NCBI GenBank assembly: GCA_015233895.1
Contig: JADFXG010000001.1
Location: forward strand, 124,001 to 188,000
Reading direction: 5' to 3'
Length of the DNA: 64,000 nucleotides
Source: Nitrospirota bacterium
GTDB taxonomy: Bacteria; Nitrospirota; Thermodesulfovibrionia; Thermodesulfovibrionales; Magnetobacteriaceae
Shown: one piece after another, positions 42,952 through 52,897 of the stretch
Layout of the letters: the number at the start of each line of letters is the position of its first letter
Numbering within the stretch: the stretch's first letter is position 1
Position numbers and translations under genes: made by a program
Notes under the pieces: generated by a model
What the model saw: only the letters and a program-made list of their open reading frames with translations
Database searches by the model: none
Told to the model about the DNA's origin: nothing

Positions 42952-43428
42952 TTATTTGTCATCAGGCAGCAAGTTTGCCTCAACCGGTTTAGATTTAGCT
43001 CTGAGTTTAAGTATGTGATATAAAATGGCATAACTAATAAATCCGACAAGCACAGACAATACCGTGTTGCCTATAATAAACGGCCAAAGAAGCGACTCAA
43101 GCGTGTTTTCAATATTTGAGAGCGTTAAGCCTTTAAGATTAAAATCAGAAATAGAGGCAGTGCTGCCGGTTATTTTTATCCCAAACCACGTGCCAAAGGT
43201 GTATATGGGAACTATTGTTACAGGATTTGACAGATACACGCCTGTTATTAAAGATGCCTTATTAAGCTTGAACGCCCATGCAGCTATTAGGCCTAAAACG
43301 GTGTGAATACCATAAAGAGGAGAAAATCCGATAAAGGCTCCGACCCCAAAAGACAGCGCTATCAGAAACGGTGAATCATTAAGCCCTATAAGCTGTTTGC
43401 AAGCGTTTTTAATTTTTAAAATGATCAT
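42952..43428 (-). CDS. DUF2062 family membrane protein
   Basis: About 158 residues from ATG 43428 (MIILKIKNACKQLIGL), with AAGGA upstream; an earlier ATG (43455) would deepen the overlap with thiL. Motifs of DUF2062: SPFLIALSFGVGAFIGFSPL, GIHTVLGLIAAWAFKLNK and YLSNPVTIVPIYTFGTWFG. Three or four membrane segments are expected. The family has no assigned function; some members are fused to glycosyltransferases. It overlaps the thiL end by 20 bases, so translation is coupled. Confidence 0.88.
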   Translation of the reverse strand: MIILKIKNACKQLIGLNDSPFLIALSFGVGAFIGFSPLYGIHTVLGLIAAWAFKLNKASLITGVYLSNPVTIVPIYTFGTWFGIKITGSTASISDFNLKGLTLSNIENTLESLLWPFIIGNTVLSVLVGFISYAILYHILKLRAKSKPVEANLLPDDK

Positions 43429-44407
43429 ATCCACAGTCCTTAAGCTCTGTTTCACTGCTATTCTGTGTTACAATGATAACGCTGTCGCCTTGTACAATCT
43501 CTCCGATATACACCGCATCCGTAACACTGTCACAAGAGGAGCTGGTAAAAAGCAGCTCGTAGTCCTCACCTCCGCACAGGCATAAGTCAAGAGGATTAAG
43601 ATCAAGGTATCTGCACAAAGCTGTCATTTCAACGGATATGGGCAGATTTTTTTCATAGATACGAGAGCCAACACCGCTTTCACCGCAAAGCCGCCTTAAA
43701 TCCATAGCAAGTCCGTCGCTTATATCCATCATAGAGCTTATATGCTCAGTTGAGGGGAGCTGTTTGACGGCTGGCATGAGGTGTCTGTTAATGAGTGGTT
43801 TTAAAATGTTCCAGGACAGAGGGAAATCATCTATAGTCTCAGAATTTTCTATGCGCACAACCTTTCCTAATTTCCTTAAGGCATGTAATCCAGCAGCTGA
43901 ATCACCAAGGGAACCGGTAACATATACCCTGTCGCCGGGTTTTGCTCCGTTTCTCATGACAGGAGTTTTTTCTGAAACTCCTATTATGGTTGCACTGAGA
44001 GCCAATCCGGAGCGGGACGATGTTACATCTCCGCCAACCAGTGCGGCGTTATAAATATCCAGAGCACTTCTCATACCACTTAAAAACTCCTCTATGTTCG
44101 TAGAAACAGCCGATTGCGGGGGAATTGACAGTGACAACAGCATATACAGAGGACGTGCCCCCATAGCATATATATCACTTACGTTTACACTTACCAGTTT
44201 ATATCCAACCTGATACAATGAACAGTATGTAAGGTCAAAATGAACACCCTCCATCAGAGCATCCGTAGTAACGACAAGGCAACCATCCGGCGGTTTTAGC
44301 ACTGCGGCATCATCCCCTATCCCTGCAACGAGTCCGTCAACCGGTTTAAAGAAACTCTCTCTGATATGCTTAACTAAAGACAACTCGCCCATGCCGGATG
44401 TTTCCAT
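43409..44407 (-). CDS. thiL: Thiamine-monophosphate kinase
   Basis: A 332-residue enzyme making thiamine diphosphate from thiamine phosphate. Motifs: GIGDDAAVLKPPDG (Mg/ATP-binding Asp pair), VVTTDALMEGVHFDLTYCS, VNVSDIYAMGARPLY, LVGGDVTSSRSGLALSATI, MMDISDGLAMDLRRLC and LCGGEDYELLFTS. It starts 10 bases after lon on the same strand. There are no other thiamine genes nearby. Confidence 0.95.
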   Translation of the reverse strand: METSGMGELSLVKHIRESFFKPVDGLVAGIGDDAAVLKPPDGCLVVTTDALMEGVHFDLTYCSLYQVGYKLVSVNVSDIYAMGARPLYMLLSLSIPPQSAVSTNIEEFLSGMRSALDIYNAALVGGDVTSSRSGLALSATIIGVSEKTPVMRNGAKPGDRVYVTGSLGDSAAGLHALRKLGKVVRIENSETIDDFPLSWNILKPLINRHLMPAVKQLPSTEHISSMMDISDGLAMDLRRLCGESGVGSRIYEKNLPISVEMTALCRYLDLNPLDLCLCGGEDYELLFTSSSCDSVTDAVYIGEIVQGDSVIIVTQNSSETELKDCGYDHFKN

Positions 44408-44417
44408 GACGGCAGAG

Positions 44418-46787
44418 TTATACGGCAGCCGGTCTTTTTAAAGCAACTTCAAGGACATTGTCCATGGTCTCACTGAGTATAAACTCCATGTCTTTTCGGA
44501 TGTACTTAGGAATGTCGTCGAGATCCTTTTGGTTTCGGTTTGGTATTATGATTTTCCTGATGCCATGCCGCTTTGCCGCCAGAGTTTTCTCTTTAAGACC
44601 GCCAATCGGTAAAACTGTTCCTCTTAGAGTTACCTCGCCTGTCATGGCAATGCTTTTGTGTATTGGGACTCCGATAAGCGCTGAGGCAACAGCGGTTGTT
44701 ATGGTAATCCCTGCTGAGGGGCCGTCTTTAGGAATAGCGCCAGCCGGTACATGGATATGAATATCTTTTTCGGAAAACAGATCTTCGTTAATGCCGAGTT
44801 CCTTAGCGCGGGAGCGAACGTAGGAAAGAGCGGCATGTGCTGATTCTTTCATAACATCACCAAGCTGTCCTGTGATGGTAAGGTTACCCTTACCCTTCAT
44901 GGTTGTAGCCTCAACGTATATGATGTCTCCGCCGCTTTCTGTCCATGCAAGCCCGGTAGCCACGCCTACCTCGTCCTTTTTCATCTCCTCTTCAGGCAGA
45001 AACCTTGGTGCACCGAGATACTTTGTGAGGCTGCTGTTGGTTATTAGAAACTTCCTGCGCTTACCCTCGGCTATATGTTTAGCTACCTTACGGCATAGCT
45101 TCGCTATAGTGCGTTCCAGATTTCTTACCCCTGCCTCCCGTGTGTACTGTGTAATGAGAAGATTCAGGGCGGTATTGGAAATTCTCAGCACGCCTTTTGT
45201 AAGACCATGCTCCTGATACTGCTTGGGGATAAGATAGTTTTTAGCAATACCTATTTTTTCCTCAGCCGTGTAACCGGAAAGACTGATGATTTCCATTCTG
45301 TCTCTAAGGGGTCCGGGTATTGTGTCTGCTATGTTACCCGTTGTTATGAACATGACTTTGGTAAGATCAAAGGCAACCGCTATATAATGGTCAACAAAGG
45401 AGTTATTCTGCTCCGGGTCAAGCACCTCAAGAAGTGCCGATGAGGGGTCTCCTCTGAAATCCGTACCAATTTTATCTACCTCATCTAACATAAACACCGG
45501 ATTATTGGTTCCAGCCTGCTTGATTCCCTGTATGATTCTACCCGGCAGTGCGCCTACATAGGTTCTTCTGTGGCCTCTGATTTCTGCCTCATCACGCACC
45601 CCGCCAAGCGACATACGGACAAATTCTTTACCAAGCGCTCTTGCTATTGACTTACCCAGTGAGGTCTTTCCTACGCCTGGGGGGCCTATAAAACAAAGAA
45701 TCGGGCCCTTCATCTTTGGATTTAACTTTCTTACGCTAAGATATTCTAAGATTCGGTCCTTTATTTTTTCCAGATCGTAGTGATCCTCATTAAGTACCTT
45801 TCGTGCTGTTTTTATGTTAAGGTTATCTTTTGTGGACTTTGACCACGGAAGCTCGACAAGCCAGTCAAGGTATGTTCTTACTGTTGCAGCCTCGGCACTG
45901 TCCGGGTGCATTTTTTCAAGGCGTTTAAGCTGTTTTTCAGCCTCTTTTTGTACCTTTTCAGGCATCTTTGCCTCTTCGATTTTCTTTCTGAACTCGCGGA
46001 TTTCCTCCATTTTTTCGTCTATATCGCCAAGCTCTTTTTGTATTGCCTTAAGCTGCTCTCTGAGGAAATATTCACGCTGTGTCTTGTCTATCTCTCCGCG
46101 TGCCTCAGTCTGGATTTTCTGCTGCACTATGAGAAGCTCAATTTCACGGTTAAGCAGCTCACTCACTCTCTTTAGCCGTTCAACCTGATCCTCTATCTCA
46201 AGAATATGCTGAGCCTGATCGGTCTTTAACCCTATGTTTGAGGCGACTAAATCGGCAAGTCTGCCCGGGTCGTCAAGGTTTTCTATGACTATCATAATAT
46301 CAGGAAGAATTGTCTTACCAAAAGACAGGGCCTTTTCTATTTGTTCCTTAACTGACCTTATAAGAGCCTCGACTTCTAAGGACAGAACGTCAGGCTTTTT
46401 CTCTTCTATTTTTTGTATGTGGGCAATAAAGATATTATCCTTTTCATGTATGTCGGAACATCTGGCCTTTGTTATTCCCTGAACCAGTATTTTGACGCGA
46501 CCGTCGGGCAGCTTCAGCATCCTCATGATGAGTCCAACGGTGCCCGTGTGGTAGAGTTCATCTATGGATGGGTTTTCGGTATTAAGGTCTTTTTGAGTGA
46601 GCAACATTATCATCCTGTTTGTGCTTAAAGATGAATCTATAGAACTGATTGATTTTTCACGTCCAACAAACAATGGGATTATCATATAAGGAAACACAAC
46701 TATGTCTCGAACAGGAAGCACTGGTAACACATCGGGAATTTCAAGTTCTTTTTCATCTATTTTTTTATCAGCTTCACCCATTTTCAT
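44418..46787 (-). CDS. lon: ATP-dependent protease Lon
   Basis: A 789-residue LonA. The N-terminal substrate domain starts PDVLPVLPVRDIVVFPYMI. The ATPase has FIGPPGVGKTSLGKSIARAL and VFMLDEVDKIGTDFRGDP. The C-terminal peptidase has PAGAIPKDGPSAGITI (catalytic Ser) and the Lys of IGGLKEKTLAAKR. It degrades damaged and regulatory proteins in the cytosol. The start is overlapped by the hsp20 stop by 14 bases, so a small heat-shock protein and a protease are made from one transcript. A stress-responsive promoter would be expected upstream of hsp20; I see no CIRCE element. Confidence 0.97.
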   Translation of the reverse strand: MKMGEADKKIDEKELEIPDVLPVLPVRDIVVFPYMIIPLFVGREKSISSIDSSLSTNRMIMLLTQKDLNTENPSIDELYHTGTVGLIMRMLKLPDGRVKILVQGITKARCSDIHEKDNIFIAHIQKIEEKKPDVLSLEVEALIRSVKEQIEKALSFGKTILPDIMIVIENLDDPGRLADLVASNIGLKTDQAQHILEIEDQVERLKRVSELLNREIELLIVQQKIQTEARGEIDKTQREYFLREQLKAIQKELGDIDEKMEEIREFRKKIEEAKMPEKVQKEAEKQLKRLEKMHPDSAEAATVRTYLDWLVELPWSKSTKDNLNIKTARKVLNEDHYDLEKIKDRILEYLSVRKLNPKMKGPILCFIGPPGVGKTSLGKSIARALGKEFVRMSLGGVRDEAEIRGHRRTYVGALPGRIIQGIKQAGTNNPVFMLDEVDKIGTDFRGDPSSALLEVLDPEQNNSFVDHYIAVAFDLTKVMFITTGNIADTIPGPLRDRMEIISLSGYTAEEKIGIAKNYLIPKQYQEHGLTKGVLRISNTALNLLITQYTREAGVRNLERTIAKLCRKVAKHIAEGKRRKFLITNSSLTKYLGAPRFLPEEEMKKDEVGVATGLAWTESGGDIIYVEATTMKGKGNLTITGQLGDVMKESAHAALSYVRSRAKELGINEDLFSEKDIHIHVPAGAIPKDGPSAGITITTAVASALIGVPIHKSIAMTGEVTLRGTVLPIGGLKEKTLAAKRHGIRKIIIPNRNQKDLDDIPKYIRKDMEFILSETMDNVLEVALKRPAAV

Positions 46788-47175
46788 CTCCTATTGTCGC
46801 TCTTTCAATTGTAATTGTTATAACTCTGTCTCTGGATTTTTCAAAAGTAAGTTTTATAACCCCTTTAAAATAAACGGCCTTACCTGAGGCGACATTCACC
46901 CTGATTGGTAGCTTTACCATACGTTTAAAGTGGTCATAACATCGTTCCATGCAAAAAAAACGGCTTCCCTCAGCATTTGTTGTCTTACATTTGTCCCCTT
47001 CGATAACCACAACATCGTCGCAAACTCTTATGCTGAGAGCCTCTAAAACAATCCCCGGCGCATCCACTTCAAACACGAGCAGATCATCGGTCTCGTATAT
47101 GTCCATAAGAGGCATTGCCCTTGCAGCATCAGTGCTATAAAACACACACTCTTTAACATTCATTGTTTGTGGCAT
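46774..47175 (-). CDS. Small heat-shock protein, Hsp20/alpha-crystallin family
   Basis: A 133-residue protein. The alpha-crystallin domain runs from MDIYETDDLLVFEVDAPG through LSIRVCDDVVVIEG to the typical RFFCMERCYDHFKRMVKLP and GVIKLTFEK. The N- and C-terminal arms are short, and the C-terminal I-x-I anchor appears as ITITI. It holds unfolding proteins; placed in front of lon it probably supplies substrates. AGAGAG lies upstream of the start. Confidence 0.9.
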   Translation of the reverse strand: MPQTMNVKECVFYSTDAARAMPLMDIYETDDLLVFEVDAPGIVLEALSIRVCDDVVVIEGDKCKTTNAEGSRFFCMERCYDHFKRMVKLPIRVNVASGKAVYFKGVIKLTFEKSRDRVITITIERATIGDENG

Positions 47176-47260
47176 ACTTTCTCTCTGTTTTTTTAGTAAT
47201 CAACTGTTAAAACACATCTATCAAACAATATTATAACATTCACAGGTAAAAAAGTAAATA

Positions 47261-49375
47261 CTAAATGACACCCAGGTTTGCCTTATAAAGTCTGACATTT
47301 GGGAAATTGTTGTAGATTTCCTCAAAGAGGTTTTTATCGAAAGCCCCAAGGATAAACATTTTGTTGAAGTTTGACTGATAGGTATCCTCGTCCATGAGAA
47401 GCATGTACAGGACGGTTTGGCCTGACTTTATTATTTCAAGGTATTGGCCGTAGGGATTATTTATGAAAGTTTGAGTGTCCTTTATTTCACCGTTATCTAC
47501 CGTGAGTATGGATTTAAGCGGGATGTTGCCATTGAGAATTCCGGTTGAGCTCTCCAGTGTGATCTCTTTAAGAAATTTAACCGGTTTTTTATATTCACGG
47601 GTTTTAGCATCGAAATCCCAGTTGCCTATGTTGCTTACGGCATTAAATGTGTAAATCATATCGTTTGAAAAAAGAACATACACATTGTCTCCGTTTAAAC
47701 CCCCGGTAAAGTTTATGGCTTTCTGTATTTTTTCTTTAGCATTTTTGTTTTCATTGACCTTATTTTTTGAAGCCACACGGTCTATGTAACTGAGAATACT
47801 GTAAAGCTCTTTTTGGCTTGTAACCGTTAACCCTCTTGCCGTAAAGTAAGTGATTTCCTGGGTTGTAGGGCCAGGGTCATGGTATGTCTTAAGACCGATA
47901 CTCTGGAGGGCATACCCAGTGTCCCACCATGTAAACATCTTAGAATCGGCTGGTACGATTTTTTTTATCTCATTAAATCCCTTGTATATTTTGGCGTTAA
48001 TTAATACAAATGGACTGTATGAATAAGCTGATGAAAAATCGGCAGCAAAAAAAATAGCAAATATTAAAATGTAAACTACTATTTCTTTTTTTAATTTAAT
48101 TTTTTCAATCAGATTTTTAAAAGGAGCTACAGACAGCATTAGCAGGTAGCCTAAACCAGCTCCTGCAAACGGTGGCAGGTACATGGCAAGGCGAATTTCA
48201 CTTTTAAAGGAAAGAAGCCCGATTAAAAACACTGGCAGAAGCATAAATGCTGCTCTGAAGTTCAGGATTATAAAAACGAAAAATCCTAAAATTCCAATCA
48301 GCGGCAGCCATGATTTGCTATAAAAAATCGTGGACATAACCACTTGAGGCGTATAGTGTTTTGTCTCTCTTGTAAAACTCTCGCGCCCGGGAAAACTGTC
48401 CCCTGCTTTCATAGTTTCTACCGAGGAGACCTCTGTAAATCTGTGTGTAAAAAACAGGAGTTTTTCCAGCTCAGGCTTCAATACACTAAAACTCAACGTA
48501 AATACGATTAGAAAAAGCCCTGCTGAAATTAATCGCATTAACAGTTCCCACTTCTGAGCGTCTCTGTAACGGTAAAGCAAAAAGCCAATAACGATTACAA
48601 TAAAAACCACTACTAAAAGCAGAGTATCGCTTAACGGCAGCAATGCCTCATTTAGAAAGGAAAACGAAAAACACAGTAAACACGAAACAAGGATATGTTT
48701 ATACTTTACCCTGTGAAAAACAAGCGAAATAACCAAAACGGCAAGATAGATAAAAGTGAACCCTCTGTGTCCCTGATACCACCAATCAAAAAAAGACAAT
48801 GCAGCACCGGTAAAAGCGGAGTAAAGATAGCTCTGTTTATGAGTTTTAGCTGCAGACGATTTTAAAATAAAAAATGAGACAAGAAATGGGAAAAATAAAT
48901 TTAATAAATCTGTGTCAAATCTGCCGATAGCAGTTCTTTCAAAATATATCTTACCAAACGTGCCAAAGACAGAGGCCGAAATAGCCACACCAGGATGTCC
49001 GGTTTTATAAAAAAATAACGACAGCGGAATTATAAAGAGTCCTGAAAGAAAAAACACCGTGTAAAAAGCAGCCCTTGTGGTATTGTTTCCAAAAAGCCCT
49101 GAAAGCTTAACTGCTATGACGCTGATAAGCGGGCTTTTAAGTGCCGGAGTTCCTTGTTCGTACTCATGGGCATTAATAATCCAGTCGTAGGCGTCAACTG
49201 TTGACATCATGGGGGTGCTGCCGTAAAAGAACAGATCCTGCTGCATTTTCCACTTAGCCATTGCATGGTACCTGACAAATACAGAAAGAAACAGACACAA
49301 CAATACAACCGCACCAAAAATAATTTTCCCTGTTGATATTTTCGTTGCAGCCTCAGGGCTGTTATCCTCTGTCAT
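47261..49375 (-). CDS. STT3/PglB-like oligosaccharyltransferase
   Basis: A 704-residue membrane protein with about 12-13 hydrophobic segments followed by a soluble C-terminal domain. Three OST landmarks are visible. The first is the acidic pair in the first external loop (STVDAYDWIINAHEY). The second is GRFDTDLLNLFFP, corresponding to the DxD/E region of PglB. The third is FTWWDTGYALQSIG, corresponding to the WWDYG acceptor-binding motif with Thr for Tyr. YHDPGPTTQEI follows, as in PglB-like proteins. OSTs transfer lipid-linked glycans to Asn in N-x-S/T sequons on the periplasmic side. It overlaps the GT-C partner upstream by four bases. Acceptor and glycan are unknown. Confidence 0.82.
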   Translation of the reverse strand: MTEDNSPEAATKISTGKIIFGAVVLLCLFLSVFVRYHAMAKWKMQQDLFFYGSTPMMSTVDAYDWIINAHEYEQGTPALKSPLISVIAVKLSGLFGNNTTRAAFYTVFFLSGLFIIPLSLFFYKTGHPGVAISASVFGTFGKIYFERTAIGRFDTDLLNLFFPFLVSFFILKSSAAKTHKQSYLYSAFTGAALSFFDWWYQGHRGFTFIYLAVLVISLVFHRVKYKHILVSCLLCFSFSFLNEALLPLSDTLLLVVVFIVIVIGFLLYRYRDAQKWELLMRLISAGLFLIVFTLSFSVLKPELEKLLFFTHRFTEVSSVETMKAGDSFPGRESFTRETKHYTPQVVMSTIFYSKSWLPLIGILGFFVFIILNFRAAFMLLPVFLIGLLSFKSEIRLAMYLPPFAGAGLGYLLMLSVAPFKNLIEKIKLKKEIVVYILIFAIFFAADFSSAYSYSPFVLINAKIYKGFNEIKKIVPADSKMFTWWDTGYALQSIGLKTYHDPGPTTQEITYFTARGLTVTSQKELYSILSYIDRVASKNKVNENKNAKEKIQKAINFTGGLNGDNVYVLFSNDMIYTFNAVSNIGNWDFDAKTREYKKPVKFLKEITLESSTGILNGNIPLKSILTVDNGEIKDTQTFINNPYGQYLEIIKSGQTVLYMLLMDEDTYQSNFNKMFILGAFDKNLFEEIYNNFPNVRLYKANLGVI

Positions 49376-50946
49376 GGACTCACCTCGTTGTATTTCATAA
49401 CGTAAATACAGTACCTTTCATCGCCAATTATGCCGTTAGCAAATGCCTTTATAAATACTATATCGTTTCGTTTCATTTGTTGTCTTGTAAGTGGGCTGTT
49501 TAACACAAGCAGGATATTGCTTTTCCTCAGTTTCATAAATTTTTCTATTTCTTTTAACACGCCATCACTGTCAGTATAGAGACGCTTATTGTTTGAAATG
49601 ACGTAAGTGCCATAGCGCCCCGTTACTGGATAAAACATACTTTCACCAAGATAAACTGCAACAGAGGTGGTTTGGTAGTCGGCATCAGCTGCCATGGGTA
49701 ATAAGTCAAGGTTGTTGGCTTTTATGAAATTAGCAGTATCTTTGGCATCTGTAAACGGATACATGGCAGATATTGTTATTGCTACTAAGGCGGCAAATAT
49801 ATGGATTGTTATAAAAAAATTTAACCATACGTTTTTTTTCCCCTCAAAAAACAAACAAAACTTGTTTAAAAAAGGTACTTTAAATGCAACAGGCCTGTAA
49901 TAATAAGTGAGCCACAGAGAGCAGATAAAAATCATAAAAAGGTGTCCTCTGTGTCTTATCAAGCTCCCATATAAAAGATCACTAAAAGCCATAATAGCAG
50001 CATTTCCTGTTATGAAAAAAAAAGCGGCAACCGGACGTCTGATAACCATAAAAAAAGTAACAGACAAAAAAATTGCCCCAACTGCAACTCTCGTAAAAAA
50101 CAGCACTAAAGGGTTTTTGGATATATAGCCGATTATATTACCGCACCAGAAGTTTTGTTTAAACATAGGTATCGGGAAATACACATTGTAAACATTTGCA
50201 ATCTGATTGAGGAGGCGCATGAAATCATACGTTGGGTCACCAGTCAAAAATTCTGGTTTTTTGAGATACAGGGAATCAGGCGGTGGCAGCATTTGATATA
50301 TTGAAAAAAGAAGTCCAGAGATGAAAATAAGGGCACTTAGTGTAAAAATTAGCCATGTTTTAGTATCTTTTTGCTTGTTAAGCAAAAATTCAAAACACAG
50401 AGTCAGAGCAAACACAATTGCTACAACAGATGCGTAGGCATTTGTCTGGCACATTAAAAATAGCACAACTGACAGTAATATGTAGTTTCTCCTGCCTTCA
50501 ACAGGTCTTATCATATAGGCAAAAATAAAAAACAACAATACTCCCATTGAATAATTTCTGCTTATGACGGCATACTCAAAAAAAGTAAAATATCCAAAAA
50601 TAAAGAAAATGCTCTGCCATTTTTTAAAAGGAGCATACTTTAAAAACACAAAAGCAGCAGCCGTGGCAATGCACAGGTGAGCCATCTGCATAGAAGCCAT
50701 GTTGTTAGTAAGTTTGGTAAGCAGATAGACTATAAAAACCCAAAGTCTTGGATGTCCCTCATACCTGTAGTTATAAAAAAGCTCAGATAAAGAGGTGCTT
50801 TCCTTTGCTATTGCCCACGGTCCTAACTCATCTCTCCACATTACGTGGTTAAGCAGATTTATCAGGGTAACAACGAAATAGACACAGATAGCAATGTAAA
50901 GAGCCGTATCAGGCTTTTTTAATATCCCTTTTATTTTATCCGGCAT
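49372..50946 (-). CDS. Polytopic membrane glycosyltransferase-like protein
   Basis: A 524-residue protein with about 10-11 hydrophobic segments. The first external loop has LLNHVMWRDELGPWAIAKE with an acidic pair, then NYRYEGHPRLWVFIVYLL, typical of GT-C proteins of the GT39/GT83 kind. A soluble tail begins near KANNLDLLPMAADADY. Its stop overlaps the start of the OST-like gene, so both are expected to act in one pathway, for example as a donor-assembly enzyme and transferase. The specific sugar is unknown. Confidence 0.72.
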   Translation of the reverse strand: MPDKIKGILKKPDTALYIAICVYFVVTLINLLNHVMWRDELGPWAIAKESTSLSELFYNYRYEGHPRLWVFIVYLLTKLTNNMASMQMAHLCIATAAAFVFLKYAPFKKWQSIFFIFGYFTFFEYAVISRNYSMGVLLFFIFAYMIRPVEGRRNYILLSVVLFLMCQTNAYASVVAIVFALTLCFEFLLNKQKDTKTWLIFTLSALIFISGLLFSIYQMLPPPDSLYLKKPEFLTGDPTYDFMRLLNQIANVYNVYFPIPMFKQNFWCGNIIGYISKNPLVLFFTRVAVGAIFLSVTFFMVIRRPVAAFFFITGNAAIMAFSDLLYGSLIRHRGHLFMIFICSLWLTYYYRPVAFKVPFLNKFCLFFEGKKNVWLNFFITIHIFAALVAITISAMYPFTDAKDTANFIKANNLDLLPMAADADYQTTSVAVYLGESMFYPVTGRYGTYVISNNKRLYTDSDGVLKEIEKFMKLRKSNILLVLNSPLTRQQMKRNDIVFIKAFANGIIGDERYCIYVMKYNEVSP

Positions 50947-51022
50947 CCGTCAGGTATCCCCCAAATATGTTCACTAAAAACATTGACATTTAGTATAATA
51001 CACATGTTTTAGAATTGGAAAG

Positions 51023-52837
51023 ATGGTAAAAGAATCGGCACCCTGGAAAGGGATAATCAAGTCTTTAGGACTCGTATTTGGAGATATTGGTACAAGTCCA
51101 ATTTACACACTGACCGTAATCCTCCTGCTTATTGAGCCAACACAGGACAACATAACCGGTGTTTTGTCGCTGATTGTGTGGACACTGATTGTGCTCGTGA
51201 CGATAGAGTACGCGTGGCTTGCAATGTCTTTGGGTAAAAAGGGAGAGGGTGGAACTGTTGTGCTTAAAGAGCTGTTGACTCCTTTGTTAAAAAATGTCTG
51301 GAGCGCACGGCTGGTATCCACTCTTTCGATTGTTGGCATATCGCTGCTGATTGGGGATGGGGTCATAACGCCTGCTATAAGCATTCTTAGTGCAGTAGAG
51401 GGTGCAAGGTTGATTCCGGGATGGGAGAATTTAACCACTAATGAGATACTGATAGCGGCGGGGATAATTGCCATAGTGCTGTTTTTATTTCAGAGAAAGG
51501 GGACTGAGAAAGTGGCAAGCGCCTTTGGGCCTATTATGGTCATTTGGTTTTTATGTCTTAGCGTTTCAGGTGTGTTCTCATTTCTGGAATTTCCACATGT
51601 GTTAAATGCAGTGAATCCGTACTATGGGTTGAAGTTCTTGTTTAACAAGGGGTTAAGCGGTTTTTTTATCTTATCTGAGGTAACTCTTTGTGCTACAGGA
51701 GGCGAGGCTCTCTATGCCGACATGGGACATCTTGGCAGGAAACCTATAGTGAGGGCATGGTACTTTGTTTTCATAGCGCTTATCTTAAATTACCTTGGGC
51801 AGGGTGCTTATGTGATAAAACATCCTGCGGCTAAGAATGTGCTTTTTGAAATGATGTTTCATCAGGCGCAGTTCCTATATGTGCCGTTTTTGATTCTTAG
51901 CATAATGGCAACTGTAATAGCCTCTCAGGCTATGATTAGCGGTATGTTTTCGATAGTTTATCAGGGCATCACCACACGGGTTATGCCGATGTTTAAGGTG
52001 GATTACACATCCGAGAAGCTGCGCTCTCAGATATATATAGGGTTCGTTAACTGGTTTTTGCTGATTTCAGTGCTGTTTATAATGAACAGATTCAGGGAAT
52101 CAAGTAATCTTGCCGCTGCGTACGGTCTTGCTGTTACGGGAACTATGTCACTTACAGGGTTTTTCATGACATGGATTTTCTTTCTGAAAAAACAGTACAT
52201 TCGATCGTCTTTTTCTTGTGCTGTTTTCATAGTGGATCTGATATTTTTTCTTTCCAACATGTTTAAAATTCCGCATGGAGGATACTGGTCTGTAATCATT
52301 GCTTCTATCCCGTTATCAATAATACTCATATATACGGCAGGGCAAAAGAGATTATACAAGAGCTTAAAGCCAGTTCCTCTGGCCGATTTTTTGCCTGAAT
52401 ACACAGAAATCTACAGAACTCTGAACAAGATACGAGGTACGGTCTTATATTTTGCGAGGGATATGCAGTTGATACCTCCGTATGTGGTAAGTACAATGTT
52501 TACAGCCAACATAATTTACGAGGACAATGTCATTGTATCCATCCGTGTAACGGATGAGCCTTTTGGTGTAAGGGGCTGGCCGGAGACGGAGGCTGCCCCA
52601 GGGCTAAGAGCATTTAAAATAGAGATAGGCTACATGGAGGTTATTGATGTGGAGTCAATATTGAACATAAACAGTATTTATGAAAAGACCATATTTTATG
52701 GTGTGGAGGATATAGCCACAAGGAATTTTATATGGCAAATTTTTTCAATAATAAAACGGCTTACTCCGGCCTTTGTTCAGTTCTATGCCCTGCCTTCTCA
52801 TAAACTCCGTGGAGTTGTCACAAGAATTGATATGTAG
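51023..52837 (+). CDS. kup: Kup-type potassium uptake transporter
   Basis: A 604-residue K+/H+ symporter with about 12 membrane segments and a cytosolic C-terminal domain. Signatures at the N-terminus: GLVFGDIGTSPIYTL, MSLGKKGEGGTVVLKELL and LLIGDGVITPAISILSAVEG; later come TLCATGGEALYADMGHLG and SQAMISGMFSI. The C-terminal domain has PPYVVSTMFTANIIYEDNVI. A candidate promoter (TTCACT, 18 bases, TATAAT) ends near 51000. It is a lone gene between the divergent OST pair and the GWA-repeat genes. Confidence 0.95.
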   Translation: MVKESAPWKGIIKSLGLVFGDIGTSPIYTLTVILLLIEPTQDNITGVLSLIVWTLIVLVTIEYAWLAMSLGKKGEGGTVVLKELLTPLLKNVWSARLVSTLSIVGISLLIGDGVITPAISILSAVEGARLIPGWENLTTNEILIAAGIIAIVLFLFQRKGTEKVASAFGPIMVIWFLCLSVSGVFSFLEFPHVLNAVNPYYGLKFLFNKGLSGFFILSEVTLCATGGEALYADMGHLGRKPIVRAWYFVFIALILNYLGQGAYVIKHPAAKNVLFEMMFHQAQFLYVPFLILSIMATVIASQAMISGMFSIVYQGITTRVMPMFKVDYTSEKLRSQIYIGFVNWFLLISVLFIMNRFRESSNLAAAYGLAVTGTMSLTGFFMTWIFFLKKQYIRSSFSCAVFIVDLIFFLSNMFKIPHGGYWSVIIASIPLSIILIYTAGQKRLYKSLKPVPLADFLPEYTEIYRTLNKIRGTVLYFARDMQLIPPYVVSTMFTANIIYEDNVIVSIRVTDEPFGVRGWPETEAAPGLRAFKIEIGYMEVIDVESILNINSIYEKTIFYGVEDIATRNFIWQIFSIIKRLTPAFVQFYALPSHKLRGVVTRIDM

Positions 52838-52897
52838 AGTTTATAGTTGTGTTTGACAACATCGGAACATACGTTATAAAATAACATAACATGGTTT

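Noticed and set aside
50995-51030. TTAGAATTGGAAAG before kup as a third copy of the MITE-like right end
   Set aside because: Only about ten bases match and no left end is present.
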